A stretch of 64,000 bases of DNA from the NCBI GenBank assembly GCA_028015205.1, contig CM051516.1:52022230-52086229 (forward strand). The letters are read 5' to 3'. Within the stretch, counting starts at the first letter, position 1, and each line of letters opens with the position of its first letter. The position numbers were made by a program, and so were the translations under genes. This DNA is from Mytilisepta virgata. Lineage: Eukaryota; Mollusca; Bivalvia; Mytilida; Mytilidae. A model generated the notes under the pieces. It was given only the letters and a program-made list of their open reading frames with translations, had not been told where the DNA came from and searched no databases. Positions 35,501 through 43,508 of this stretch are shown one piece after another.

Positions 35501-38500
35501 TTTCCAGTTGTTTTCTGTCCTTGATTTGGACAAGGATTCTGTTTTAACAATAGATGAAATTAAAATGGCACCAGATGAGGTAAGTAAATAAATAAGATAC
35601 ACCACTTAGATAATTTCAAATCATCTACTTGTAAAAAAGGTCATCTGTTAGAAATAAATTGTGTTTTTTGTTGGTGAGCATATGCTAGATGTATTGCTTA
35701 ACTGAGATGTTAAGTGATATATACATCTACTGGATCAAACATTTATACAGTTTACGTTGGAAATCGATCTCCTTATTATCATTAATACCATGAATACTAT
35801 ACTAAGAGAAAAAAACAAAATTAGTACTGTAAATTCGGAAATTATTGCGATGTTTTTATTAATGCGTAAAATGCGACAGTGTTGTAATCGCAATAATTTA
35901 AACTCGCATTTTGGAATTTTTTATATGAATGAAGTGGGATTTTTCTCAGTATTTCAAAAATTAAAATCACATTTTGATAAAAAAAAATGACGGAATCGCA
36001 ATAATAAATTCACAAAATAATTTCTAAATTACAGTATAAGGAACAGATAACGCAAAATTCAATTTATTGTCTGTAAGCCTTTTCAGAATATGAGTGCCTT
36101 AATCAATTCAAATTGCCTTATCACTGGACTGACCGATGAAATTTTCTTAGTTACTGAAGTTAGGAAAATCAGCAAACAAATGTAAAAAAATCTCTTTCGA
36201 AACTAGTGCAGTGCAGACCAAACTTTGATGGAATGTCCTTTCAAAATCGTGTCTGGTGGGTATCTGACCTCTGACCGGTATAGCTGCAATTACCATTATC
36301 ACTAAAACTGAAAAATCATCAAATTTATGTTTCAAATCTTTTATTTTTTTTTTTAAATTACTGAGGCAATTAAGACAAATCTGGTTGATTGGTCCATAGG
36401 TGGTTCCCTTTATAAATTTTGCCTTGGGTCAGTACCATAAAGCAATATGGCCACTGTTATTGGGAAAAAAAAACAGTAACAAGTATGGGTTTCAGGCTAT
36501 GTTTTTATACGACCGCAAAATTTTTGCGGTCGTATATTGGTATGACGTTGGCGTCGTCGTCGTTGTCGTCGTCCGTCGTCTGCGTCGTCGTCCGAAGACA
36601 TTTGGTTTTCGCACTATAACTTTAGTATAAGTTAATAGAAATCTATGAAATTTAAACACAAGGTTTATGACCACAAAAGGAAGGTTGGGATTGATTTTGG
36701 GAGTTTTGGTCCCAACAGTTTAAGAATTAGGGGCCAAAAAAGGGCCCAATAAGCATTTTTCTTGGTTTTCGCACAATAACTCTAGTATAAGTAAATAGAA
36801 ATCTATGAAATTTTAACACAAGGTTTATGACCACAAAAGGAAGGTTGGGATTGATTTTGGGAGTTTTGGTCCCAACAGTTTAGGAATTAGGGGCTAAAAA
36901 AGGGCCCAAATAAGCATTTTTTTTGGTTTTTGCACAATAACTTTAGTATAAGTAAATAGAAATCTATGAAATTTAAACACAAGGTTTATGACCACAAAAG
37001 GAAGGTTGGGATTGATTTTTGGAGTTTTGGTCCCAACAGTTTAGGAATTAGGGGCCAAAAGGGTCCAAAATTAAACTTTGTTTGATTTCATCGAAAATTG
37101 AACTATTGGGATTCTTTGATACGCCGAATCTAACCGTGCTTTTAGATTCTTAATTTTTGGTCCCGTTTTCAAATTGGTCTACATTAAGGTCCAAAGGGTC
37201 CAAAATTAAACTTAGTTTGATTTTAACAAAAATTGAATTCTTTGGGTTCTTTGATATGCTGAAACTAAACATGTACTTAGTTTTTTTATTATGGGCCCAG
37301 TTTTCAAGTTGGTCCAAATCGGGGTCCAAAATTAAACTTTGTTTGATTTCATCGAAAATTGAACTATTGGGGTTCTTTGATATGCCGAATCTAACTGTGT
37401 ATTTAGATTCTTAATTTTTGGTCCCGTTTTCAAATTGGTCTACATTAAGGTCCAAAGGGTCCAAAATTAAACTTAGTTTGATTTTAACAAAAATTGAATT
37501 CTTGGGGTTCTTTGATATGCTGAATCTAAAAATGTACTTAGTTTTTTTATTATGGGCCCAGTTTTCAAGTTGGTCCAAATCGGGGTCCAAAATTAATATT
37601 TGTTTGATTTCATCGAAAATTGAACTATTGGGTTTTTTTAATATGCCGAATCTAACCGTGCATTTAGATTCTTAATTTTTGGTCCCGTTTCAAATTGGTC
37701 TACATTAAGGTCCAAAGGGTCCAAAATTAAACTTAGTTTGATTTTAACAAAAATTGAATTCTTGGGGTTCTTTGATATGCTGAATCTAAACATGTACTTA
37801 TTTTTTTTTATTATGGGCCCAGTTTTCAAGTTGGTCCAAATCGTGGTCCAAAATTAAAGCTAAAAAAGGGGTAAATTTTTTTTTTGGGGGGGGGGGGGGG
37901 GCAATTCTCCACAGCATATTGTATTGCACAAGAAGCAAAAAATTGAATATAAATTCAAATCATATGACCAATTCTAAGTTCTTTATTTCAGTTATTCTGT
38001 GTCAGAAACCTATTATGTGTCAAATATTTGAAGAAATTTTCAATTGCACAGTATTTTGCAATAGCAAGAAATTGATATGTGTGCCCTGTTATCAAAACCT
38101 TATTATTAACAAATTCCATGACTATGATGTCATTTTCTATTTTAATATGTTATGGTGTATTTAAATGGGCTGTTATGGTTGCAAAGTATAAAGAAATGGG
38201 GGGGGGGGGGGGTGAAAACAAAATTTAGAGGGGGGGGGGGGTAAATGAGAAATTGGGGAGGGGGTAATTTTTTTCTCATTTCATATTTCATAAATTAAAA
38301 AGAAAATTTCAAATTTTTTTAGCAAAAAAAGGGGGGGTTACAATAAATTTTATTGTTTTTTGTTTTTTTTTTTTGGGAGGGGGGGGGGGGGGGGGTCAGT
38401 GTGCAACTTCATAGTGTATTGCACAAAAGCTAAAAAAAAGGGTAAATTATTATTTTTTTTTGGGGGGGGCAATTCTCCACAGCATATTGTATTGCACAAG

Positions 38501-39297
38501 AAGCAAAAAATTGAATATAAATTCAAATCATATGACCAATTCTAAGTTCTTTGATTTCAGTTATTCTGTGTCAGAAACCTATTATGTGTCAAATATTTGA
38601 AGAAATTTTCAATTGCACAGTATTGCTCAATAGCAAGAAATTGATATGTGTGCCCAATTTTAAATTTTAAATTGGTTATTTCTGATTTATATATAAAAAC
38701 AAATAATACTGATATGGTTTGAATAGGTAAATTAAAAAATTTTAAGTTCTTAGACAACATTCATTCTGTGTCAGAAACCTATGCTGTGTCAAATATTTAT
38801 TCACAATCCAAATTCAGTATTGTATCAAGCTTGAATGTTGTGTTCATAATTGCCCCAACTATTCAGGGTTCGACATCTGCGGTCGTATCTAGCTGCGCCC
38901 AGCGGAGCATTTTATTAATGATGTGTAATTTCCTTTTATGATTTTTGAATGCAAATTAAATCCAGGTGTGGAATACAGGGTCAAAGGAGCATCTATTTAC
39001 GTTAGCTATTACATCATCAGATATGCACATAATGCACAAAAAGTATTTTAAATAATAGTTTCACATATTTTAGAATAGGTCTGAGTAATTCATTTCAATT
39101 TTTTAGTGCATAAGTTTTTCTATTGGAATTCCCCATTCAGAATCTGTTTGAATTATGACAACTAAACTAAAAAAATTGTTTTTTTTCATATTTGTATACA
39201 GACATGGGTAGAAGCAAGAGAGATCATGTTAGAGATAAGCAGTATTGTGGATGGGGAAATTCCTACAGATGAAGAAGAAGTCCATGATGAGCTATAA
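17156..39297 (+). CDS. ER-luminal JmjC/cupin oxygenase with EF-hand and HDEL tail, 10 exons
   Basis: Joined exons: 17156-17562, 19251-19317, 20586-20711, 22779-22828, 26008-26100, 32036-32212, 33592-33664, 34178-34240, 35508-35579, 39202-39297. They total 1224 nt, 407 residues, with every junction in frame. A hydrophobic signal peptide (about 1-18) is followed by a JmjC/Cupin_8 fold. Fe(II) ligands are H172 and D174 (VVHTDSVDNL) and H250 (YKWIHQV), with the AGDCLYIPYKW strand before the last ligand. An EF-hand loop (DLDKDSVLTIDE, 358-369) has Asp at 1, 3 and 5 and Glu at 12. The last four residues are HDEL, an ER-retention signal. N-glycosylation sequons are present (NRS, NTS, NVT). I infer a 2-oxoglutarate-dependent hydroxylase in the ER lumen; the substrate is unknown. 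Human JMJD8 is also ER-luminal, but I do not recall it having an EF-hand, so I assign no symbol. Confidence 0.93.
18081..18306. mobile_element. TTA-flanked MITE, 226 bp
   Basis: Inverted ends GGCCTAAAAAAATATAGTTG then TGTTTAGGGTAAC at the left, and GTTACCCTAAACACATGTAT then TTTTTTATTTGGCC at the right. Flanked by TTA at 18078-18080 and 18307-18309. Third member of the GGCC-tipped TTA-target group, in JmjC intron 1. Confidence 0.87.
19251..19317 (+). CDS. JmjC gene exon 2
   Basis: 67 nt between tttttag and gtaagt. It completes Gly136 and encodes HDLVLPCPLQCKEIAEKVLV. Confidence 0.9.
19336..19930 (+). mobile_element. Decayed relative of the 49025-49457 element
   Basis: Starts TTATTTTTATGCCCCATTCA and has internal repeats with TAATTGGATCATTATGACGT then ACATTTTATGCTTGAGTGAC and GGTC..TTTCTGAGAA, as in the 49-kb element. 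The 3' end is not identifiable. It lies in intron 2 of the JmjC gene. Confidence 0.5.
20586..20711 (+). CDS. JmjC gene exon 3 (HxD iron motif)
   Basis: 42 codons, phase 0 at both ends (ttcag / gtaggg). Carries the HTD pair of the iron site and LNCLYRGEKSFVMVDP; the Lys is placed to contact 2-oxoglutarate by analogy with the family. Confidence 0.94.
21040..21176 (+). other. Candidate alternative exon 4a of the JmjC gene
   Basis: A 137-nt stretch bounded by a strong acceptor (a pyrimidine run, then cgattag) and donor gtgagg. It is open for 45 codons plus 2 nt in the frame continuing exon 3, and is GC-richer than its surroundings. The product reads like protein (IEKIDLSDDNGHLLWGS, SEEDLQDILDD). 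Its entry phase (0) and exit phase (2) equal those of exon 4b. Including both gives a stop at once (AGG TGG ATT TAG). It would therefore have to replace exon 4b, or it is a relic or a non-productive exon. No homology was recognised. Confidence 0.5.
22779..22828 (+). CDS. JmjC gene exon 4b
   Basis: 50 nt between ttttag and gtacgt, encoding VDLDRPEGSYSDIDVD plus the start of Ser217. It gives the usual spacing between the HxD and the third iron ligand, so this is the canonical version. Confidence 0.88.
22961..25261. mobile_element. 2.3-kb TIR element in JmjC intron 4, probably non-autonomous
   Basis: Perfect outer inverted ends TGGTGTGTTCACAC / GTGTGAACACACCA, flanked by TA on each side. Subterminal parts are rich in AAAACG(T/C) motifs in both orientations. 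A 117-bp direct duplication lies at about 23110-23340 (TTAAAATTTGGATTTTAAAT, AATAAAAAAGATA.GCAAATA). A short open stretch at 24421-24700 includes a Cys-rich segment (NCKHCGKETCKC) that may be a transposase relic, but I cannot identify it. The TA flanks are compatible with a Tc1/mariner-like element; the class is uncertain. Confidence 0.75.
26008..26100 (+). CDS. JmjC gene exon 5 (source of the minisatellite)
   Basis: 93 nt from attacag to the first gtaaga donor. Encodes VDYRKYPGLADVEYYHVNVT then AGDCLYIPYK and two bases of Trp248. Its last 53 bp or so plus the donor are the unit of the tandem array that follows. Only the first donor is productive: reading on gives AAA TGG TAA. Confidence 0.92.
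26048..27272 (+). repeat. Minisatellite made of an exon 3' end plus splice donor, about 21 copies
   Basis: Tandem units of 61-65 bp (mostly 62). Each holds about 50 bp derived from the end of exon 5 and about 12 bp of intron, so every unit repeats the junction CCCTATAAATG|gtaagaataag. Counted by eye: 20 units with the junction and a 21st that decays after 27270. There are three subtypes around the variable part: GGTATTATCATGTCAACGT, GGTATTATTGTCAACAT and GATATCATGTCAACTT. The last forms a nearly uniform block (about 26540-27200), a sign of recent homogenisation. Three more units follow at 27690-27905. Confidence 0.95.
27273..27685. mobile_element. Insertion with a palindromic part that splits the minisatellite
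   Basis: About 410 bp interrupt the array. 27296-27422 is an imperfect inverted repeat: about 45-bp arms, AAATATCAGCTGCGAGACAC...GAAGCT against AGCTTC...GTGTCGAGCGGCTTATATTT. Its centre reads GGCGAGTGAGCGTAGCGAAC. Beyond it are three GGGTCA(A/G)C-type motifs. It looks like a small fold-back element; the boundaries are uncertain. Confidence 0.55.
27690..27905 (+). repeat. Distal block of the exon-5 minisatellite, 3 copies
   Basis: Three more units with the TAAATG|gtaagaat junction, the first diverged, the others of the early subtype. It ends where the sequence becomes GGTATTACCCTAAAGG. Confidence 0.93.
27971..28184 (+). mobile_element. 5' fragment of a Helentron-like element, ATACGACCGCA family
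   Basis: Begins ATACGACCGCAAATATTTGC then GGACGTATTATGGTATG, the 5' palindrome of the family seen whole at 36502-38916. It also shares the AGACAGGTTGGGATTG.TTTTGGG segment. It is cut short by the next element. Confidence 0.65.
28185..29378 (+). mobile_element. Helentron-like element, GTCTCGYC family, with about 150-bp tandem repeats
   Basis: 5' end TTTTTTTGTCTCGTCTGCGA then a palindromic return GCGGAGGCGAGATATAGGTA. 3' end GGCGAGACATGTAGTGTGTC then a T-rich tail. Inside are about six tandem units with CCATTTCTCAG(C/A)AACTG.AATACCTAG.CC and ATTTGGTC.ATAGATAGTTCT, then TGACCTCAATTTCATGCTTG. It lies in the intron between exons 5 and 6 of the JmjC gene. Confidence 0.75.
30066..30889 (+). mobile_element. 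Helentron-like element, ATACGCCYGTC family, short copy
   Basis: 5' TTTTTATACGCCTGTCAAAA then TTTTGATGGGACGTATTATGG. Internal units of about 165 bp contain ATCTCAAAAACGATTTATGA and A/G homopolymer runs. 3' hairpin TGCGCTTGTGGCGCA followed by GCTGTTTATT. The same family as 40160-43508. The 3' arm is decayed (ACGGTTATAT). Confidence 0.82.
31301..31567 (-). mobile_element. tRNA-derived SINE with 10-bp target duplication
   Basis: On the minus strand: an A-box-like GATGAGTGGTCTAGG, a B-box-like GAGTTCCGATTCTC, and a conserved body (ATAGCCAATTTTCCTACCGA, AAATAGCCAAATGTGCTGAA) ending GGCGTTAAACCCCAACTAAA. Flanked by a perfect direct repeat CAAAATCTTG (31291-31300 and 31568-31577). In the intron between exons 5 and 6. 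Confidence 0.9.
32036..32212 (+). CDS. JmjC gene exon 6 (third iron ligand)
   Basis: 177 nt between tgtag and gtaagg. Encodes IHQVRSYNSNLAVNVWWDHY; His250 is the distal iron ligand. The frame continues across the repeat-filled 5.9-kb intron only from the first copy of the minisatellite donor. Confidence 0.93.
32303..32545 (-). mobile_element. Degraded SINE, same family as 31301-31567, with internal triplication
   Basis: On the minus strand it follows the SINE body in order (CTTGACAA, AGGATTTCAAATTTCC, AAGATTGGTGATTC, CTTCCTCCACAAATAAAAAT, GCCACTATGCTATAGCAAAT, GAAAATGGCC). The AGCATAGTGGCCAATTTTTA plus TTTGTGG segment is repeated three times (32329-32420). Confidence 0.72.
32772..33469 (+). 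mobile_element. Helentron-like element, AGCTCACCTG family
   Basis: 5' TTTTTTAGCTCACCTGTCCT with returning arm AGGACATGTGAGC. 3' arm CCAGGTGAGC, hairpin GGCTCAGCCCACTGAGCC, end TGTTTATT. Four internal tandem units of about 150 bp carry ACTTCTCCTCTGAAACC and CCTTTACAAAGTTTGCATAA. In the intron between exons 6 and 7. Confidence 0.87.
33592..33664 (+). CDS. JmjC gene exon 7
   Basis: 73 nt between ttttag and gtaagt. Encodes RDHLISVLNIPKKIEVEKFT plus NTMLG, a helical linker after the catalytic domain. Confidence 0.88.
34178..34240 (+). CDS. JmjC gene exon 8
   Basis: 21 codons, phase 0, between tttgcag and gtaggt: RDMEFLKQENRYDEAVNVAA and Glu. Charged helical linker leading to the EF-hand. Confidence 0.88.
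35508..35579 (+). CDS. JmjC gene exon 9 (EF-hand)
   Basis: 24 codons, phase 0, between tttccag and gtaagt. It has the calcium-binding loop DLDKDSVLTIDE, with Ser instead of Gly at loop position 6 but acidic ligands at 1, 3, 5 and 12 present. Confidence 0.92.
36502..38916 (+). mobile_element. Helentron-like element, ATACGACCGCA family, 2.4 kb with three internal repeat types
   Basis: Perfect 5' palindrome: TTATACGACCGCAAAATTTT then TGCGGTCGTATA, followed by GTCGTC repeats. 3' arm TGCGGTCGTAT, then AGCTGCGCCCAGCGGAGC and TTTTATT. Inside are about three 155-bp units (36600-37060), about three 261-bp units with GGTCC motifs (37085-37850), and two copies of a 165-bp block (37903-38070 and 38467-38635) separated by G homopolymers. 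In the last intron of the JmjC gene. Confidence 0.85.
39202..39297 (+). CDS. JmjC gene exon 10 (HDEL, stop)
   Basis: 31 codons plus TAA after tatacag. Encodes TWVEAREIMLEISSIV and an acidic tail ending EEEVHDEL, a C-terminal ER-retrieval tetrapeptide. Confidence 0.94.
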   Translation, partial: TWVEAREIMLEISSIVDGEIPTDEEEVHDEL

Positions 39298-39756
39298 TTT
39301 ATCTATATACATATCTCAGACTCCACATTCCTTTATTTATCGAAAATATTGACAATCTATTTATCACTTTTTAAAGAAGGCTTTATTATGTATTTTTATG
39401 AATAGTTGTTAATGTCTCTGTTTATAATATTCTTTAATTTTGAAGTCATATTTGAGGTCTGCGTGACTATTCTGAATCACAGGTGGATAATTATCAAGAT
39501 TGTTGTCAATGTAAAATAATTGGCAGATGGGAGTTTAGTATAAAAAAAATTATTATAAAAATTATGTTTAAGTATTAAATATTTAGTACATTTTAGAAGT
39601 AGTATGATAAAATTTTCTTGAGTTTAAAATTAGCAGTAAAAAGAAAGAAAAGGTGCAAGTTATTTAAATGGGGAGGTAGGGATAAATTAATGTGACCTTG
39701 GTATATTAACCAAATGTTTTATTTTTAATAGTGAGAATAATATCTTTATGAAGATA

Positions 39757-40160
39757 TTCAGGTGTATGGATAACTCCAAACATTGAAGAAGGATAATTGG
39801 GTTTTCTGTCACAGGACAGCTTCTTGTAGACTTGACACCTGGGGGTGGGGGGGGGGTTACTTCCATTAGAAATGGTAGTATGTATGTGCCGCAGAACAGT
39901 GCCCAATTTTCACACATGTCCTGTCATTTTCCAAAGTATAAGATCATGTTATATGTTTGGTGGATAGATGGGTGTTTGGACATCTTTGCCTTTGGGTGAA
40001 GAAGGATGTATGGATAAGTTCAAACTGTGATGAAGGATAATCAGGTTTTCTGTCACAGGACAGCTTGTAGACTTGTCAAAGGGGGGGGGGGGGGGGGGGG
40101 GGGTTGGGTTACTTCCGTTAGAAATGGTAGTATGTATTATACTGCAGAACAGGGCCCATT
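39757..40160. repeat. Duplicated segment of about 160 bp; first copy empty, second carries an insertion
   Basis: 39757-39927 and 40003-40160 (continued at 43509-43525) are homologous. Both have GGATAAT.(G/A)GGTTTTCTGTC, ACAGGACAGCTT, a G-run (23 G at 40081-40103), then TTACTTCC.TTAGAAATGGTA. The first reads GCCCAATTTTCACACATGTC without interruption. The second is split after GCCCATTTT by the 40160-43508 element and resumes at CACACATGTCCTGTCAT. Confidence 0.85.
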
Positions 40161-43100
40161 TTTATACGCCCGTCAAAATTTTGACGGGACATATTATGGT
40201 ATACAAAAGTCTGGCGTCCGTCTGTCCGTCGTAAACATGTCACGCCGTAACTTGAGAACGACTCGTCCAAATTTCAGAAAACTTAACGTAGTTGTTTCTT
40301 ATGATGGTCAAACGATCTGTATACTTTTTGGTGAAAATAAGATTAAAACTTTTTGAGTTACGGGACTTTGTAACTAAAACAGAAGTGTTTTTTTTCCATA
40401 TGTCGCGCTGTATCTCCAAAACGATTTATGATTATTGCTTAAAACTTAACACACTTCTTAGTTATATTAATCTAAAGATCTGTATACTTTTTGGTGATGA
40501 TTCAAAATTTTATTGTAGAGTTTTTGAGTTTTTTGTAAAAAAAAAAGGGGGGGAGGGGGGTTTCACATGCCGTATCTCAAAAACGATTTATGATTATTGC
40601 TTAAAACTTTATACACTTCTTAGTATATTAATCTAAAGATCTGTATACTATTTGGTGATGATTCAAAATTTTATTTTAGAGTTATTGAGTTTTTTGTATA
40701 AAAAGGGGGGGGGGGGGGTTTCATATGTTGTGCCATATCTCAAAAAGGGTTTATGATTATTGCATAAAACTTTACACACTTCTTAGTTATATTAATCTAA
40801 AGATCTGTATACTTTTTGGTGATGATTCAAAATTTTATTTTAGAGTTTTTGAGTTTTTTGTAAAAAAAAAAGGGGGGGGAGGGGGGTTTCACATGTCACG
40901 CCGTATCTCAAAAACGATTTATGATTATTGCTTAAAACTTTATACACTTCTTAGTATATTAATCTAAAGATCTGTATACTATTTGGTGATGATTCAAAAT
41001 TTTATTTTAGAGTTATTGAGTTTTTTGTAAAAAAAGGGGGGGGGGGGGGGTTTCATATGTTGTGCCATATCTCAAAAAGGGTTTATGATTATTGCATAAA
41101 ACTTTACACACTTCTTAGTTATATTAATCTAAAGATCTGTATACTTTTTGGTGATGATTCAAAATTTTATTTTAGAGTTTTTGAGTTTTTTGTAAAAAAA
41201 AAAGGGGGGAGGGGGGTTTCACATGTCACGTCGTATCTCAAAAACGATTTATGATTATTGCTTAAAACTTTATACACTTCTTAGTTATATTAATCTAAAG
41301 ATCTGTATACTTTTTGGTGATGATTTAAAATTTTATTTTAGAGTTATTGAGTTTTTTGTAAAACAAGAGGCTCACCAGAGCCTGTATCGCTCACCTGGAG
41401 TCTGGTTTTCATTGGACAATTAATCAACTATTTGACCAAGTTTGTTGCAATTGGTTCAATTGTTCAGGGAAAATTTGTTGAAGATTTACTTTTCATAAGG
41501 TTTAATGTTAAAATATGTTCCCTGATGGTGGTAGTCCTGGCAGGAAGTTGACAAAATTGACCAGGAATAAGGGTGAACCTTAAATAAATGTAAAAGAACC
41601 CGACCTCAAATTACACAAACCAATAACTCCTAAATAGAATTTGGGATTCCCTTCAAAATTTCAGGGTAGGTAGATCTCAACATGGCAAACATTTTTCAAT
41701 TTACATTTCACTTCTATCTCAAATAGTTTTGGAGATAAATGCAAAAATGTTAAAATTTTAAAAATTTGACAAAAAAGGGCAATAACTCCTAAATGGGTTT
41801 TGGGATTTCCTTTAAAATTTCAGGGTATGTAGATCTCAACATGGCAAACATTTTTCAAATTTACATTTCACTTCTATCTCAAATAGTTTTGGAGATAAAT
41901 GACGAAAAATGTTAAATTATGAAAATTTGATGAAAAAAGGACAATAACTCCTAAATGGGTTTTGGAATTTCCTTCAAAATTTCAGGGTAGGTAGATCTTG
42001 TCATGCTGATCAAATTTACCCCATGTCAGATTTTCGATATCTGTAACGGTTTTTGAGTTATTAGCAAAAAACAGCAATTTACCCCTATGTTCTATTTTTA
42101 GTAACAGCGGCCATGTTTTTCGACGAATCAAAAATCCCCACATCAGTTCTATGCAGGGTACCCTAAGCAACAATCTTACCAAGTTTCATATGTTTTTGAA
42201 TAGTAGTTTCAGAGAAGAAGATTTTTGAAATAATAACATAAAAAAAAGCCAAAAATGTGAAAAAAGGGCAATAACTCCTAAATGGGTTTTGGAATTTCCT
42301 TCAAAATTTCAGGGTAGGTAGATCTTGTCATGCTGATCAATTTTACCCCTGTCAGATTTTCGATATCTGTAACGGTTTTTGAGTTATTAGCAAAAAACAG
42401 CAATTTACCCCTATGTTCTATTTATAGTAACGACAGCCATGTTTTTCGACATTTCAAAAATTTTAAACGATAGAAATTTTCCAGATGCCCTAAAGAACAA
42501 TTCTGCAGAGTTAGGTTGAAGTCGGTCCAGTAGTTTAGGACGAGTTAACATTTGAAAAAGTTTACAGACGACGACGACGACGGACGCCAAGTGATGGCAA
42601 TAGCTCACATGGCCTATGGCCAGGTGAGCTAAAAAGGGGAGGGGGGGGGGGGGGATTTCATATGTTGTGCCGTATCTCAAAAACGATTAATGATTATTGC
42701 TATTGCATAAAAATTTACACACTTCTTAGTTATATTAATCTAAAGATCTGTATACTTTTTGGTGATGATTCAAAATTTTATTGTAGAGTTTTTAAGTTTT
42801 TTGTAAAATAAAAAAGTGGGGGAGGGGGGGGGGTTTCACATGTTACGCCATATATCAAAAACGATTTATGATTATTGCTTAAAACTTTACTCACTTCTTA
42901 GTTATATTAATCTAAAGATCTGTATACTTTTTGGTGATGATTCAAAATTTTATTTTAGAGTTTTTGAGTTTTTTTAAAAAAAAGGGGGTAGGGGGTTTCA
43001 CATGTCACACCGTATCTCAAAAACGATTTATGATTATTGCTTAAAACTTTATACACTTCCTAGTTATATTAATCTAAAGATCTGTATACTTTTTGGTGAT

Positions 43101-43508
43101 GATTCAAAATTTTATTTTAGAGTTATTGAGTTTTTTGTAAAAAAAAAAGGGGGGGGGGGGGGTGTCACATGTCGCGCCGTATCTCAAAAACAATTTATGA
43201 TTATTGCATAAACCTTTACACACTTCTTAGTTATATTAATCTGAAGATCTGTATACATTTTCAAGATGATTCTTTATTTTATTTTTGAGTTTTTGAATTT
43301 TTATTGAGCTTTTTGGTAAAAAGGTAGTCTTTTTTGGTCAGATTTCGTGCCAGATCTCTATTTTTTAAAAGTTTACACGGTTATGTTTTGCGGGGTTTCC
43401 ATATACATCCCACCAGCAGCTCCACTAAATAAAGGAGGATTCCAAAAACATTTATTTTTTTTTACAAGACGACGGGCGTATCATGCGCTCATGGCGCAGC
43501 TGTTTATT
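40160..43508 (+). mobile_element. Helentron-like element, ATACGCCCGTC family, long copy with nested insertion
   Basis: 5' TTTTTATACGCCCGTCAAAA then TTTTGACGGGACATATTATGG. 3' arm GACGGGCGTAT (exact complement of the 5' arm), hairpin TGCGCTCATGGCGCA, end GCTGTTTATT. About eight tandem units near 165 bp (CGTATCTCAAAAACGATTTA, TTAATCTAAAGATCTGTATA, an A-run then a G-run). In 40560-41220 they form a 332-bp higher-order period. Nested copy at 41363-42633. The interior without the nest is about 2.1 kb. Confidence 0.88.
41363..42633 (-). mobile_element. Helentron-like element, AGCTCACCTG family, nested in 40160-43508
   Basis: Read on the minus strand: 5' TTTTAGCTCACCTGGCCATA then GGCCATGTGAGC; 3' arm CCAGGTGAGCGATA, hairpin AGGCTCTGGTGAGCCT, end CTTGTTTT. 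Internal units of about 190 bp carry CAATAACTCCTAAATGGGTT and TTCAGGGTAGGTAGATCT. It sits within an A-run of a host repeat unit, so it is younger than the element around it. Confidence 0.85.

Noticed and set aside
36536..36600. CGTCGT-rich stretch as a CpG island or coding Arg/Val repeat
   Set aside because: It is the conserved GTCGTC microsatellite found just inside the 5' palindrome of the Helentron-like families, so it belongs to the mobile element.
37157..37675. Two consecutive 85-codon ORFs that look like a paralogous pair
   Set aside because: They are the 261-bp tandem repeat of the Helentron-like element read in an open frame, not genes.
40027..41423. Several overlapping ORFs of 65-114 codons with a common ISKTIYDYCLKLYTLLS theme
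   Set aside because: All are the 165-bp tandem units of the 40160-43508 element; the reading frame is open by repetition and is broken by the G-runs.
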